Origin: Emydura subglobosa
Taxonomy: Eukaryota > Chordata > Testudines > Chelidae
Length of the DNA: 64,000 nt
Reading direction: 5' to 3'
NCBI GenBank assembly: GCA_007922225.1
Contig: ML679954.1
Span: forward strand, 18,637,008-18,701,007
Shown: positions 1-11,050 of the stretch, one piece after another
Position numbering within the stretch: position 1 is the first letter of the stretch
Layout of the letters: every line of letters begins with the position of its first letter
Notes under the pieces: generated by a model
Database searches by the model: none
Told to the model about the DNA's origin: nothing
The model's input: the letters and a program-made list of their open reading frames with translations, nothing else
Made by a program: the position numbers and the translations under genes

Positions 1-1061
1 GCCTATATTATCCTTAACCTCCATCCCATCCTCAGTGCTTAGCAGTCCCTCTTCTTTCTTTGTTTTCTTCTTATTTATATGGCTATAGAATCTTTTACTA
101 TTTGTTTTAATTCCTTTTGCAAGGTCCATCTCTACTTGGCTTTTGGCCTTTCTCACTTTCTCTCTCTACAGGTTCTGACCTCCAAGAGGTAGATTTCATT
201 GCTGATCCCCACCAACTTCTACTCCTTGTAGGCTTTCTGCTTTCTCTTAATCACCTGTCTGAGAAGCTTACTCATCCAGCTTGGTCTACAATTTTCTTGC
301 CTATGAATCTTTCCCCTTCCTTGGAATGCAGGCTTCAGATAGTCCAAAGTTCAGACTTTGACTTAAAGTAATTCCAAGCCTCCTCCACCTTTAGATCTAT
401 GAGTTCTTCAGTTCAATCCACTTCCCCAACTAATTCCCTTAATTTTTTAAAGTCAGCCCTTTTGAAGTCAAAGACCCTCATCACAGATCTATTTTTGTTT
501 ATCCTTCCATTTAGTTTGAAGTGAATCAGCTCATGGTCACTCGAACCAAGGTTGTCCTCTACAATTAGTTCTTCTATGAGGTCCTCACTACTCACCAATA
601 TCAACTCTAAAATAGCATCCACTCTTGTTGGTTCAGTAACTATTTGGTGAAGGAATCTGTCAGTTATCACATCCAGGAAAATCTGGGCCCTGTTATTACT
701 ACTAGCACTTGTCCTCCAGTCTATATTGGGAAGTTAAAGTCTCCCAGAATCACAGTTTCCACTAGTATTTACTTCATTAAAAGCCTTAAAGAGGTCTCTG
801 TCCAAATCAGATCCTGGTGGTCTGTAGCACACCACAAGCACTATCCTAGGGAAGCTCTAGCAGCTTTCTTCCCCAATGTGACTTTCACCCAGACAGACTC
901 TGTCTTATCAATTCCATCACTTCTAATTGCTTTACAGTCTACCTCATCATTGATATACAATGCTATTCCACCACCTTTGCCCTTATATCTGTCTTTTCTA
1001 AACAGCACATAGCCTTCAATATTTTTACACCAGTCATGACTTCTATTCCACCATGTATAAT

Positions 1062-1571
1062 ATCTGGTTTCACTTCCTCTACCAGTAACTCTAGTTCCTC
1101 TATCTCAGGGGTGTCAAACATACGGCCCGCGGGCCGCATCTGGCCTGCAAACCTTTTTGATCTGGCCCACGTGGTGCCGTTGAAGACATTTGTGTGTGTA
1201 TGGCATTTCCACTTCAATAGATTTGTTGGCATATGGCATTGTCACTTTAAGAGTGTCTTCAAGTGGTAATACCTTCCTCCGCAGAAGTCTGCTGCCGAAA
1301 AGCGGAAGACGTCCTGAAATTTTCGGTGGCAGGCATCGCTCCTAGAAATCTCTTAATGCGGCAATGCAGCTAGGGCCCACTGCGAAATTCTGCCGCTGAA
1401 AAGGGCTGATGCCACGCCGCTGAAAGGGGAAAATGGTCAGAATTTTCGTCGGAGTGTTTTCCATGGCCCCTGCAAAGGGGAGTGTATGCGAATTTGGCCC
1501 GTCACCGTCACCAAGTTTGACACCCCTGCTCTATCTGGTTTCACTTCCTCTACCAGTAACTCTAGTTCCTC
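1062..1571. repeat. 40-bp-period tandem duplication split by the hAT insertion
   Basis: An identical 39-bp segment occurs at 1062-1100 and 1533-1571. Removing the hAT and one copy of its 8-bp duplication leaves two head-to-tail copies at a 40-bp period. The hAT target site therefore spanned the junction of a pre-existing tandem duplication in the CR1 endonuclease region. Confidence 0.8.
1106..1528. mobile_element. Non-autonomous hAT DNA transposon, 423 bp, with 8-bp TSD
   Basis: The element begins CAGGGGTGTCAAA and ends with its exact inverse complement, TTTGACACCCCTG. It is flanked on both sides by CTCTATCT (1098-1105 and 1529-1536), a perfect 8-bp target-site duplication as expected for hAT transposases. 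The interior is GC-richer than the surroundings and starts with a GGCCCGCGGGCC-type palindrome. There is no transposase ORF, so it was moved in trans. The insertion lies inside the CR1 endonuclease and is therefore younger than the CR1. Confidence 0.92.
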
Positions 1572-1862
1572 CATTTTGTTACCCAGGCTCCTTGTATTGG
1601 TATAGAAACATCTTAATTTTTTTTGATGTTTGGTTTCGCTCATGTTCCTTATCTGACTTGGCATAGTCATTCTACTGCCAATATCGCCTATTAGACTGGT
1701 ATCAACACTACCCTTCCTCTTAATATCCATTCTCCTACCCACTTCGGTGTCCTTTCTTTCTTCATTTTCCTCCCTCTGAATGCTAAAATCAGATATGGAG
1801 ATTACCTAAATATCTCCCAACCATCTCCCCCAGCTCCCTAGTTAAAGGTCTTGTAATCAGTT

Positions 1863-2963
1863 GTGCCAGCCTCCATCCTAGAAGTGCTATTCCCTTCCTA
1901 CTCTGGTGAAGTCTTTCCCAAGAGAGCAGTCCTCTGCCTCACAGTGACCACACATCTCAAAGCCTTCCTTATAGCACCACTGCCTGAGCCATCTGTTGGT
2001 CATCAGAATCTTGTCATGACTTTGCTGTCCTCTAGGGACAGGCAGAATCCCACTGAAGATCACCTGAGCCTCGATTTCCTTAAGAGTCTTCCCCAGCATG
2101 GCATAGTCTCCTTGGATATACGTTCCAGGGAGAATCTAGCTATATCATTTGTACCCACATGAAGGACAATCAGTGAACTCTTTCCCGCTCCCATTAGGAT
2201 CCTCTTGAGCATCAGGTCCACAACCCATAACTTAGCACCTGGCAGACAGCACACCCTTCTGTTCTCTGGATCAACTCTGGTTACAGGCCTGTCTGTTCTT
2301 CTTAGCAGGGAGTCTCCAATCATGCAGATCTGGTAATGGTGCGATTCTCTGGCCTATTCCCTGTTCTTTCTGGCTGCAAGTCATCTCCTCTACTATTCTC
2401 CTTTGCAATCCTCTGCAACCGTTCCTGTATCCTCCTGGGGCTCTTATTTGGTGGTATCTCCATCAGCTTATCCACTCTTTGTATAGGACTAGCTGCTCTT
2501 CTCTTCTTCCTCACCCTCCCATCTTCAGCAACCACCTGCTGTGCCCCTTCCTCATTTTCCAACTCCGCCAACCTATTTCTGAGATCTATTTATCCTTCAC
2601 TAGCCCATCTTTTCCTCTACCGGGTTCTCACAGTCATATGCTTCCACTGGCCAGCATTCTCCCCTCAGAGTTCATTGGTCCTGCTTCCATCTGCAGGTCT
2701 GGGTTTTTCCCTTCAGCCTCCTCATTCCTTTGCTCCATTATCTGCTTGAACCCCTTTCTAAACTCAACCAGAGTTTCCACCTGCATCTCCAACCATCGAA
2801 TCTTCTCTTCCATCAGTTCTAGGAGGTGGCACTTCATGCAAACAAAGCTCTTTTGAGGTACTCCCTCCAGGATCACATACATCCCACAGCTTCCACATCC
2901 AGTCATCTTCATTGTCTCTTCCACTGCTTCAGTGACTACCATTACCATCTCTGTATCTGTCAT
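1863..2963 (-). pseudogene. CR1 ORF1 remnant (Cys-rich domain plus SGNH/esterase-like domain)
   Basis: The ORF1 protein of CR1 elements binds RNA and carries a lipase/esterase-like domain. Here an ATG at 2963 (minus) opens a 109-residue frame with paired cysteines (C-x2-C, then about 16 residues on C-x2-C) followed by a Leu/Glu-rich likely coiled coil. A second frame (2571-2320) gives a basic, Arg/Lys-rich linker. A third (2323-2060) carries IGDSLLRR (SGNH block I, Ser) and VGTND (block III). A fourth segment (2099-1887) holds the FSGILPV strand typical of the end of this domain. The pieces lie in three different frames, so no intact protein can be made. The gene order ORF1 then ORF2 endonuclease supports the assignment. 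Confidence 0.75.
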
Positions 2964-3000
2964 ACTCTTTCCCCCTAGTTCTTGTCAGTGAGAGACACAA

Positions 3001-4500
3001 AAACACCTTCCAGTGTAAACTGATGCTGGATACCGATATTTTGATAAAACAATGGAATATAAGGTAGGGGATGAAAGATAGGAGAGGGCAACTGGTAGCA
3101 GTTTTGTTTTTGTCCAACAAAATTACTTATGACAAAGGAATATGTGTCCCATGATTCAGATGATGTCACTGAAAATGCATGGACAGTTGCTGATGTAGTG
3201 ATAGAGTATGCCTTGGAAATGCAGTGTGATACTTCCCTTGTGATATACTAGGTAAACCTGTGGAAGTAACTGATTTTTTTTTTTTTTTATGTTTTTGATT
3301 CACTGGGTGTTCTGAACTTTTTGGGGGGAAGGAGGGGTCATCATTTAAAAAATTGTTTAATTCAAACTGAACTAACAAATTTGCAAAGATGTTTGTCAAC
3401 CCAAATCTGCATTTTTTGGAGGAGGGTTAAAAGAAAGTAAAGTTTTGGCAGAAAAAAATTGAACTAAACTCTTGAATTAAATTCTATTTTAACTCTCTAT
3501 ATATTTGGAGACAAATCTTTCTAGTCAGTACCAATATGAACTATTCAATAGATATGTGGTGGGAAGAGAGAGAGATCCTAACTGTGAGTAGGAAGAAGCT
3601 GGGAACTCTCTTCACATATTGATAAGATGATTGCTTTCTTTGCCATGGAGTGTTTTTTCTGCTTTATGGATAGAAATCGTGAACATGCTCTACAACTCCT
3701 GAAAAGCTCTTTAGTCATTCACACTGGCTGAAGTGATTTCTGGTAGAAGAACAGATGATTAACTGCAGGCTCTCCTGCTGTTCTCAGCCAGCAAGGAGCG
3801 ATTCATGGCTCCAACAGACATTTCTCTTTTAGGATTCAGGAAACTATAATTGTTCTTGAAAAATAGATTTGAGTTCCACTTAATTGTATCAGTGCTTCAT
3901 TCTTTGTATAATGAAGCAGGATTTCAAATCCCTCCCAACCAAAAAACAAAACAAAACTGTATACAAACTAAAATTTTATAAGCAAAGCAAAGATTGTGCC
4001 TTCTCTCTTTTTCCAACCATTCCTCCATGTTCTTAGAACATGTCCATCACTGTGGTATCTGAGCACACCAGGAGCTCAGATATCAGTCACAATTATAAGA
4101 ATATGTAATTTCTTTTTTCATATTGAGTGATAAAATAAAAGAACTGCTTGACTAGGCCTGGGAGATGTCTCTAGAAATGTAGCTGGATGAGTTATGCACT
4201 CTATTTTCTTGCCTTGTTTATGAAGACATAATTTATAATGTATGGTTTTAATATAAAAAAGTACTTGCAAAATATATACATTAATAACACTTTATGAAAT
4301 ATTACTAGAAAATTGAATTATCTCAAATTGAAAGTTAGAATACTATACTATTCTTAAACTCCAAACAACCTACTGTTCAGTCAGATATATTGTTTAATAT
4401 TATTTGACTGAAATTTGTCTCTGTTAACCTAATAATAGGAAAGCTCCAGAGCAAAGGGTCACATCCCACCTTCCCTTAGGATATTAATACTAAAATTCTA
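3001..4500. other. Non-genic stretch, nothing recognised
   Basis: AT-rich sequence with a 15-T run at 3274-3288 and short A/C-rich patches near 3940. I see no motif-bearing ORF, no recognisable repeat ends and no splice-flanked coding segment. Confidence 0.5.
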
Positions 4501-4529
4501 TAACTTCAGCAGGAGCTTGATCAAGCCTA

Positions 4530-4930
4530 GAGCTGTGTGGATAATTGGGTTTGGGGTTTTTTGGTTCACTGGCAACTTAAAAATATCAGAAATCTTTTTT
4601 TTCGTTTGATCGGAAAACAATTGTTGAAATTCATGGCAAATTGAAAAGATTAAAAAAAAATCATTTTGGGTCAAATGAAATGATTTATTTTGAACATTTA
4701 AAAAAAGATGAAACAAAATTACACTTTACATTTTGAAAATGTTTTGACTCTCAGTCCAAAAAGACTTTGTTTAAAACATGTCAAAACAAAATACTTTGAT
4801 TCTTTGGATTTCAAGTGTCTTGATCAAGACAGTTTTTCCAGAAATGACCCACACTCACAATGTTTTGATTTTTTGCATTTTTCACAGAGAGTGGCAGACG
4901 ATTTTGCGCAAAATTTGCCCAGGTCTAATG
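4530..4930. repeat. A/T-rich dispersed repeat (TTTTGAAA/TTTCAAAA type)
   Basis: The sequence alternates TTTTGA- and TCAAAA-like words on both strands and ends with an AAATTTGCCCAGGTCT edge. Stretches of the same character occur at 19.45-19.58, 31.92-32.2, 38.95-39.36 and 63.1-63.46 kb, several ending in an AGCTGG/CCAGCTCT-like edge. I remember this style from turtle contigs but cannot name the family. Confidence 0.35.
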
Positions 4931-5570
4931 GGGCCAACTTTCTTTTAGTCCAAAGAGTTAATTATATGGGGTTTTGTATTATGGTAATGCCTAAAAGCCT
5001 CATCCAAGATCGGGGCTGTGGAAGGTGGGGCTGCTTTGTAGCAACCCCTTTCGGGCCACACGTGGTACTGCAGGAGCTGCTTCCCACATTAATCTGCAAG
5101 GTCTGACTGCCTGCTTGGGGCAGGGTGTCCAGTACTATAAGTTTGGTGTTGGTCTCTAAACAATCAAATAACAAAATAGAAGCTCAGGATTTGGTTGTCT
5201 GTGCCTTTAAACAAAGAAGGATGTTTGTGGAGGGAGATGACCTTCATATACAAGTACTAAGGGCAAGGCCCTGGCCCCGGCCCTGTGTTAGCCCCAAGGA
5301 TCTCCTTCTCTGTCCCAGTCTCACCTAGCTCTACTCCTGAGCAAAAGCAGAAAAGCCTTCTTAACTGATTTCATGGCTCTTGGTCACAGAGGGCCTGTTG
5401 TGCCAGATACTGTGCCATATTGATGTTCTGATGGCTTCTTCAACAGAAGACAGGAATGCTCCATAGAGGGTTCCCAAACTATTTAAAGGGATATTATCCA
5501 AATCTTATACATGACAGTCCCCTTTTACAAGTTGGGGATCTCAGACACAGATTTAGGCCTTGATCCTGAA
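4931..5570. other. Non-genic stretch, nothing recognised
   Basis: Mixed-composition DNA. The short overlapping ORFs here show no family motif and no start or splice context that would favour a gene. Confidence 0.45.
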
Positions 5571-5574
5571 AGCT

Positions 5575-5830
5575 GCTGTATATATTCTTATTTATATTAT
5601 AGAAGCCAGAATCAAGATTAAGGCCCAGTTGTGCCAGGTGCTGTACATACACATAGTAAGAAGGTCTCCCTAGTCTATTTAGATTGTAGTCTCTGAGGCA
5701 GACAGATCACAGAAACATGGTCTCCATGTTACAGATCAGGGGGAACTGAGTCACAGGAAGATGAACTTGCTTAGCAAAGGTTGCATAGGAACTTAAGCAG
5801 AGCTGGAAATAGCACTTACACTTCCAGAGT
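5575..5830 (-). mobile_element. MIR/CORE-type SINE, reverse orientation, degenerate
   Basis: Read on the plus strand the order is a TTATTTATATTAT tail, a GTGCCAGGTGCTGTACA block, a TTTAGATTGTAG block, then an ACTGAGTCACAGGAAG block followed by a GCAGAGCTGGAAATAG block. This is the inverse complement of the arrangement I know from MIR-like SINEs in amniotes. The GTACAG-CACC and tail blocks reappear in forward orientation at 44.66-44.77 kb. It is diverged and carries no functional Pol III boxes. Confidence 0.55.
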
Positions 5831-7185
5831 TTCTTCAGTGTGTTAACCATCAAACTATCATCTCTCATGGAAGGAAGATAAGCAGGATTTGACCTGAAGA
5901 TGCTAAACTCTCTTCCCACTCACAGATGTTTTGGAGGGGTAGGAGGTGTTTTTCTCTTCACATCTCTGCTCAGGAAATGTGTTTACATTATTTTAATTGG
6001 TGCTGAAGGATGAGACAAAACTCAAGGTAGCAGGACTAGGTATCCATTTTAAAAAGGGATCGGCAGTGCTGTCTGGAATGCAGGGGGAGAATCTGACCTA
6101 ACATAGCCCAGAAATACCCCTTCTAGGGGTGCAAGCGCCTAGCACCTGTTGCTTATACTTACATGTTTGTTTGCATGTAGGATCAGGGCCCTATTCTGTA
6201 TAATCCTATGGAATTACTTAAAACTTTGGGGATATTAAAACAAACTAATCTTTCACATTCCATGCAGCTTCAAGCTGTCCTCATTGAGCCTTGAAGAGCT
6301 TTATTGACAGGGCATGGAAAATCAACTTAATTTTAATCTTTTAATACTGGCCTGGGTTGGTCCTAAATAGCATTAAAATCCTGGTACCAAATACGGACAA
6401 TTTGTAATTTCTTTCAGTCTTTTTTTAACCTCTTTGACTTTGAGGTGGTAATGAATTACCATAAGCGGTAATGAATATATTTTAGTAAAGTACTCTCAGC
6501 TTTAATTTGTCTCTCTAGAGACTGGGGTTCTTACAGTAAATAAAAGCAGAAGGACCTTATCTTGTGGTCCTTTCTCACAGTAAGAATCCCATTTAATTCA
6601 GTGCAGGATTGAGTCCTGAACCAATATACTGAGCATAGTTGGTAATTTATTGTACCATACATTTTAGCCAGTGAGTTTTTCTTTTATCTGCTTGTTAACT
6701 GATTGACTAAGTTTTATCCCTCAAGATAGATACAACCCTCTCCTCTCCTCCCCTTTCCCCACTTTATTCCCAATAAAAGTCATAATATGTCAGGCTGGCT
6801 AATTATAGATATATATCTATGTTCAATTAACTATACCTTCCAAATACTACTATTTAAATTAACAATGCATTTCTTCACAAATATATTTTAACAGTTGTGG
6901 CTCCTATTAAGTTTCTTTGTTTAAAGAATCAATTATAGCTACACTAATAATGGGTTTCACAGTGAGAAGTCTTTTTTGTCCAACACCCGGAGGGTGAAAA
7001 AAATTCTAAATGTATCTTCCTAAAACTGCTTGCTAAAATGAGAAATACAATGGCTGAGACAATGAGCTTGAGCTGAGGAGTTTGTGTTCTAAATTAGTTA
7101 TCAAACACCATAGGATCAAATATTTAACTAAGACACAAGGTATATTTATCTCTCCCCATTGACCTCAGTGGGAGCAAGACTGGAA
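5831..7185. other. Non-genic stretch with remnants of palindromic repeats
   Basis: AT-rich. Short matches to the palindromic repeat family occur near 6175 (GGATCAGGGCCCT) and 7155 (CATTGACCTCAGTGGGA). No coding feature is recognised. Confidence 0.4.
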
Positions 7186-7187
7186 GC

Positions 7188-7560
7188 ATAAACAACGAGA
7201 ATCCTGTAGCACCTTAAAGACTAACAAATTTCTGCAGGCATAAGCTTTCGTGGGCTGCAACCCACTTCATCAGATGCATGAAGTGGAAATCACAGATAGG
7301 AGGAATATATATACATCCAAGGGTGAGAAACATAACAATGGGGAGGGCAAGTGCTAACAATGTCAATTCAGTTAGAGTAGATGAGGCTTGTTCACAACCA
7401 TTGATCAGAATGTGAAAATGTGTGAACAGTGACAATTACTTATTGTAATGAGAGAACCATTCCAAGTCCCTATTCAGACCCAGTCTGATTGTGTCAAATT
7501 TGCATATGAATTCCAGCTCTGCAGTTTCTCCATGAAGTCTGTTTTTGAAGTTTTTTTTGT
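7188..7560 (-). mobile_element. Penelope-like element 3' fragment (minus arm of a fold-back pair)
   Basis: On the minus strand this copy reads from the last codons of the PLE endonuclease ORF (an ETAELEFICKFD then NRDLEW pattern, broken by frameshift and stop) through the 3' untranslated region to the terminal GTTAGTCTTTAAGGTGCTAC block. It is colinear with the better copy at 60.7-61.4 kb. Near its 3' end (plus 7246-7273) lies a hammerhead-like core. The terminal 45 bp or so seen in the plus arm (AGACTAACACGGCTACCCCT) are missing here. It is joined through a T-rich spacer to a plus-oriented second copy, with both 3' ends pointing outward. Confidence 0.75.
7246..7273 (-). ncRNA. Hammerhead-ribozyme-like core inside a PLE copy
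   Basis: On the minus strand the order is CTGATGA, one extra A, GTGGG, a six-base loop, CCCAC, then GAAA, followed by a short GC-TTAT-GC hairpin. This matches the conserved CUGANGA / stem II / GAAA arrangement of hammerhead ribozymes, which have been reported in PLEs. Two departures are visible: the extra A before stem II, and a C where the base pairing with the last A of GAAA expects U. Activity is therefore uncertain. Confidence 0.5.
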
Positions 7561-7565
7561 TTTTT

Positions 7566-7694
7566 TTCATGCATCTGACAAGGTGGGTTGCAGCCCATGA
7601 AAGCTTATGCCCGCAGAAATTTGTTAGTCTTTAAGGTGCTACAGGACTCTCATTGTTTTTACTGTATACAGACTAACACGGCTACCCCTCTGGA
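7566..7694 (+). mobile_element. Penelope-like element 3' terminus (plus arm of the fold-back pair)
   Basis: This short piece holds only the hammerhead-like region and the 3' terminal sequence ending AACACGGCTACCCCTCTGG. It is the inverse orientation of the neighbouring 7188-7560 copy. Inverted partial copies and terminal repeats are known in PLE insertions, and this pair fits that pattern. The CTGANGA core is damaged (CTGACAA at 7575), whereas GAAA is kept at 7599. Confidence 0.7.
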
Positions 7695-7697
7695 ACT

Positions 7698-10310
7698 TTT
7701 CACTGGAAGCATAGCCTGTCTTTTAAATTCCCTTTTGTAGCTCACCTTTCACTTATTATTTTGTGGCACCAAAAACAAGTCAAGACTGGTAGAACAAGAG
7801 TCACTTTACACTACATTGTAGGATAGTTAAATATCCATGGCAAGAAGAAATGCGGCGCCTGATCCTCCACCAGTGCAGTAGGAAGGACTCCATGTGAGAC
7901 TGTGCCCAGCTCTGTAGAGCGTTTACTCTGTACCCCCCAAAAAAGGTGGAAATGCCTGTGGTTGGGTCAGTGCTATGCCTAGGAGCACTGTACGTGGAGT
8001 CAAGGTCCGCTGCCATTACTAGAGTGCATGTTATCATATTGTATCCTGTGCTGTCCAGGCAGCTTTAGTAGCTCACCCAACCAGCAGCATTCAAGCAGGA
8101 ATGGCAGCCCATGTAGGATATGATAGCCAGTAGATGCTCAGCATCCTTCCAGGAACAGAGAGGGCAGGCCGAAGATGACACTACGTAATCTCCAGCCATG
8201 TCAGTGAGACAAGGTGCTTACATAGGACTGTGTTATAGCAGCAAATTCAAAGCTTTTCCAGGAACTCTTGGGATCTGCATAGGCTGCATCAGATTGCAGC
8301 CTTCTAATTCCTCTGTGTGTTTGGGCTGGGGACGGTGAAGGTGGTATGCTGTAGTAGCTACTCCTACTTCTCAAGTACAGTGAGACAGTGCATTGCGGCA
8401 GCATGAGTTGGGGCACACCACTATGGAATCATTCTGATTATCACTATAGCTTTCCACAGGACCTGTAACACTGGGTGTCAATCTTGCCCACATGTTACAG
8501 ACTATTGTCTCCCTGTTTGTAAGTCTCAGTATAGTATCCTATGTATTTACTGAATACATTGTAACTTTTTGAAAATTGTCACCTATGGTAATAGACAAGC
8601 AGTGTTGTAAACCAGGAAGTCTATGCTGGCTTTCTGCTTAAAAACAAATGCAAGAAGTTCTCATATTAAGGGTCTCTTTTTTTTCTTCTTCCTCACTTCA
8701 TGGAACAGATGTGTGCACTAAACAGAGCCTATTTATTTCATAAAAGATAAGAGTAAAGATTACGGGTGAATCTGCTTTGTCAGCAGTTGGTTTAAATACT
8801 CTAATGTAATAATATCAGGAAGGTCAGAAGTTGTGTAACAAAACATCTGGAATGTGGCAAAGTAAAGCAGTTGCAAAATCAAATAATGTAGCAAGATTGA
8901 CTTTGAAATAAATGGAATGCACAGATTCACTTATAATTAGAGTTTGTGTTCTTGAAATTGCAAAGTTTGACAGTTGTGGTAGTGGTGGTCTTTGATAATG
9001 ATGGCCTCTAGAAAACTCTCTTGGCTAAAAGGTTATTTCATAACTTTCAAACTGTTCAGCTGAAATTGGTTTAAAATTTCAGACTTTAGGCTGCTTTATT
9101 TGCGTTCATTGTCCTGTTTAATAAGGGCCTGAGCCAGTGCAGAAAGTTTTACTATTGACTTCAAAGGGAACATGTTTGGGCCATAAACAAAGACCTCAGA
9201 AAAAATCAATTTTGTTATTTCATACTCACTAATCCTATAGACTTCTCAAGATAGATAATGGCTCAGTTGACTGGTGTTAAAGAACTGGGAGATGATTTTT
9301 TTTTTCCATTGCAAAAACCCCCCGAGTCTTTTTTCAGATTAGTTCAAATGCAGCACTATATAATAATTTACTAAAGGTTACCACCATCTTGGGTTTGTGA
9401 GCTATTCTGACTGGAGATGGTTCTAGCTGCAAAAGTTGCATCTGAATTCCAAAGCCAGTAGGCACCCACAGAGTTGGTCCCAAACTTTGTTCACCTTCTG
9501 ATGCTGAAATCTGAATTTGCAGTGTGAGCTTAAAACTCCTGCCCCCCAAAAAATCACTAATATTCAGGGAATATTGGAGAAAGTTCAGGCAACTTTGACA
9601 TTTTGAAATGTACAATAATTTTATAAGCTATTATGTCATTAAGTATATCAATAATCTACTAATCACTGATCATATTTATTTCTATTTGTTTCTAATGAAA
9701 TTCTAAAGCCTTTTCTATGCGATAGTTTAATGACTTCCTTCTGTACCCGGACAAAACAAAAATGTTACTCTCATTATTACTAATAGAAAATGTCTGTATT
9801 TAAAAATATCTAGGTGACTAAATGTACCTGGAAAATCTCAGTCTGTAGCATTCTCTGCTGAGATTGTTTGGTTTTAGTTATTTATGACTATATTACCTTA
9901 TATAAAGTGTCACTATACTGTAGGCATTGTTCCTGTCTTGTATTACCATTACTTTATCTCAAACAAATTCAATATTACATTTCCACTGAAATCCGCAATG
10001 GAAAAATGTTTTCAACTTTGTTCCTGTTTTCCGGAGCTGCATGTGAAACAAATTCCAAAGTTCTTAATCCGCTGCAAAAGACCAGCTAATTAATATGACA
10101 TTAATTGTTTAATTCTTATAGATAAATCATTTGATTTAAGTAATCTAATATTATAGGGCAGGATGGACACGTTTTAGTGGAACCTGACTTAGCAATGCCA
10201 TTTGTGTTAAATTCTTAAGGGCTAGACTCTACCAATAAGAGATGGAGACTGAAAAGGGAATGTTATATAAAGTGTCATGCATAAATTAATGTGACTCTAT
10301 CAAAATATTA
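7698..10310. other. Non-genic stretch, no gene recognised
   Basis: AT-rich single-copy-looking DNA. A half-copy of the palindromic family (GGGCCTGAGCC and TTGACTTCAAAGGGA) lies near 9125-9190. The small ORFs at 7.8-8.4 kb and 9.3-9.6 kb have no recognisable domain. Confidence 0.45.
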
Positions 10311-10314
10311 TTGA

Positions 10315-11050
10315 AAATATAGCCTGGAGGAACAAAGGTTTATTAACCAAACTTGTGAACAAAAGTTTGCCATGAGTAAAGATCCAGTATCAGACCCATC
10401 TGTTAGAAATAACCAAACAGGTTGTCCCTGGGGCGGATTGGGGAGACGGAACCCTTTAGTGCCTGCTCGTTCCACCTCAACGCCTTTTATCCATAACAGT
10501 ATGTAAATGTACACATTTCCAGCAACTCCCCATAGACCCTTATTTGGTTACACTGACAACTATAAAATGAATATTAACAACTACATAATGAATATAATTA
10601 TACTCGCCCTGGTTGTTGTTTACAGGAATACCATACAGAGGTCAGGCACACCACCTTAAAACCTATACATTTTACACTAACATTCTTTGAAGTAAAGGTA
10701 TGCGGGGAGGAGGGGAGGAAGGAAGATGAGGCTTTCTTCCCATCAAGGCCTTGCGCAGGTGTGGCGATAGTGATTTTATTAGCCTCGTTCCCAGCACAGA
10801 TGGCCAGGAAGGAAGGGAAAGAAGAGAGATAACAGACTGTAACTAGAATTCACACCAATTAACAGAAACAAGGTTTGTCCATGCCTTGACTCCGTTCCCT
10901 GTAGCTTAGGCCTGACCACTTGTCCAGCTTTTAACTCTTTACTCTCCTACATCATCTACTTGACACACTTACCACATTAAAAGATCTTATGACTTTCAGA
11001 AGCAACTCTGTTCACTTCTTTATTCCACAAAGAAAACAAAAACACATTAG
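10315..11050 (-). mobile_element. Possible LTR-type repeat, minus strand (TATA box and poly(A) signal only)
   Basis: On the minus strand a TATA-like GGATAAAAGG (plus 10483-10492) precedes an AATAAA signal (plus 10339-10344) by about 145 bp, with a GC-richer stretch between. This is the spacing of an LTR promoter/R region. I could not find matching TG...CA ends or a target-site duplication, so the boundaries are approximate and the call is weak. Confidence 0.3.

Larger units (their letters stand above)
410..1742 (-). pseudogene. CR1 ORF2 remnant, apurinic-type endonuclease domain
   Basis: The N-terminal ORF2 endonuclease of CR1 nicks target DNA before reverse transcription. The frame ending at 1742 carries YTNTRSLGNKMEELELLVEE, the usual start of the CR1 endonuclease. 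After the hAT insertion a shifted frame reads WWNRSHDW, then LFRKDR and a Gly-rich GGGIALY strand (about 1060-950). The frame 670-413 carries FLHQIVTEPTR and GSSDHELI, containing the conserved Ser-Asp-His catalytic motif near the domain end. Frameshifts, a 40-bp tandem duplication and the inserted hAT make it non-functional. Reverse transcriptase sequence should follow to the left, and only its first, poorly preserved part is present here. Confidence 0.75.
1..3000 (-). mobile_element. CR1 LINE, 5' portion, interrupted by a hAT element and cut by the left window edge
   Basis: Read on the minus strand this stretch gives, in CR1 order, a 5' leader near 3000, ORF1 (about 2963-1863), then the endonuclease part of ORF2 (about 1742-410), and probably the start of the reverse transcriptase region at the left edge. 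Most CR1 copies are short 3' ends, so a copy keeping ORF1 is comparatively long. The reading frame changes several times, so it is a fossil. The rest of ORF2 and the 3' end lie outside the window. A 423-bp hAT sits at 1106-1528. The exact 5' end near 3000 is my estimate, because nothing in the sequence marks it sharply. Confidence 0.85.
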
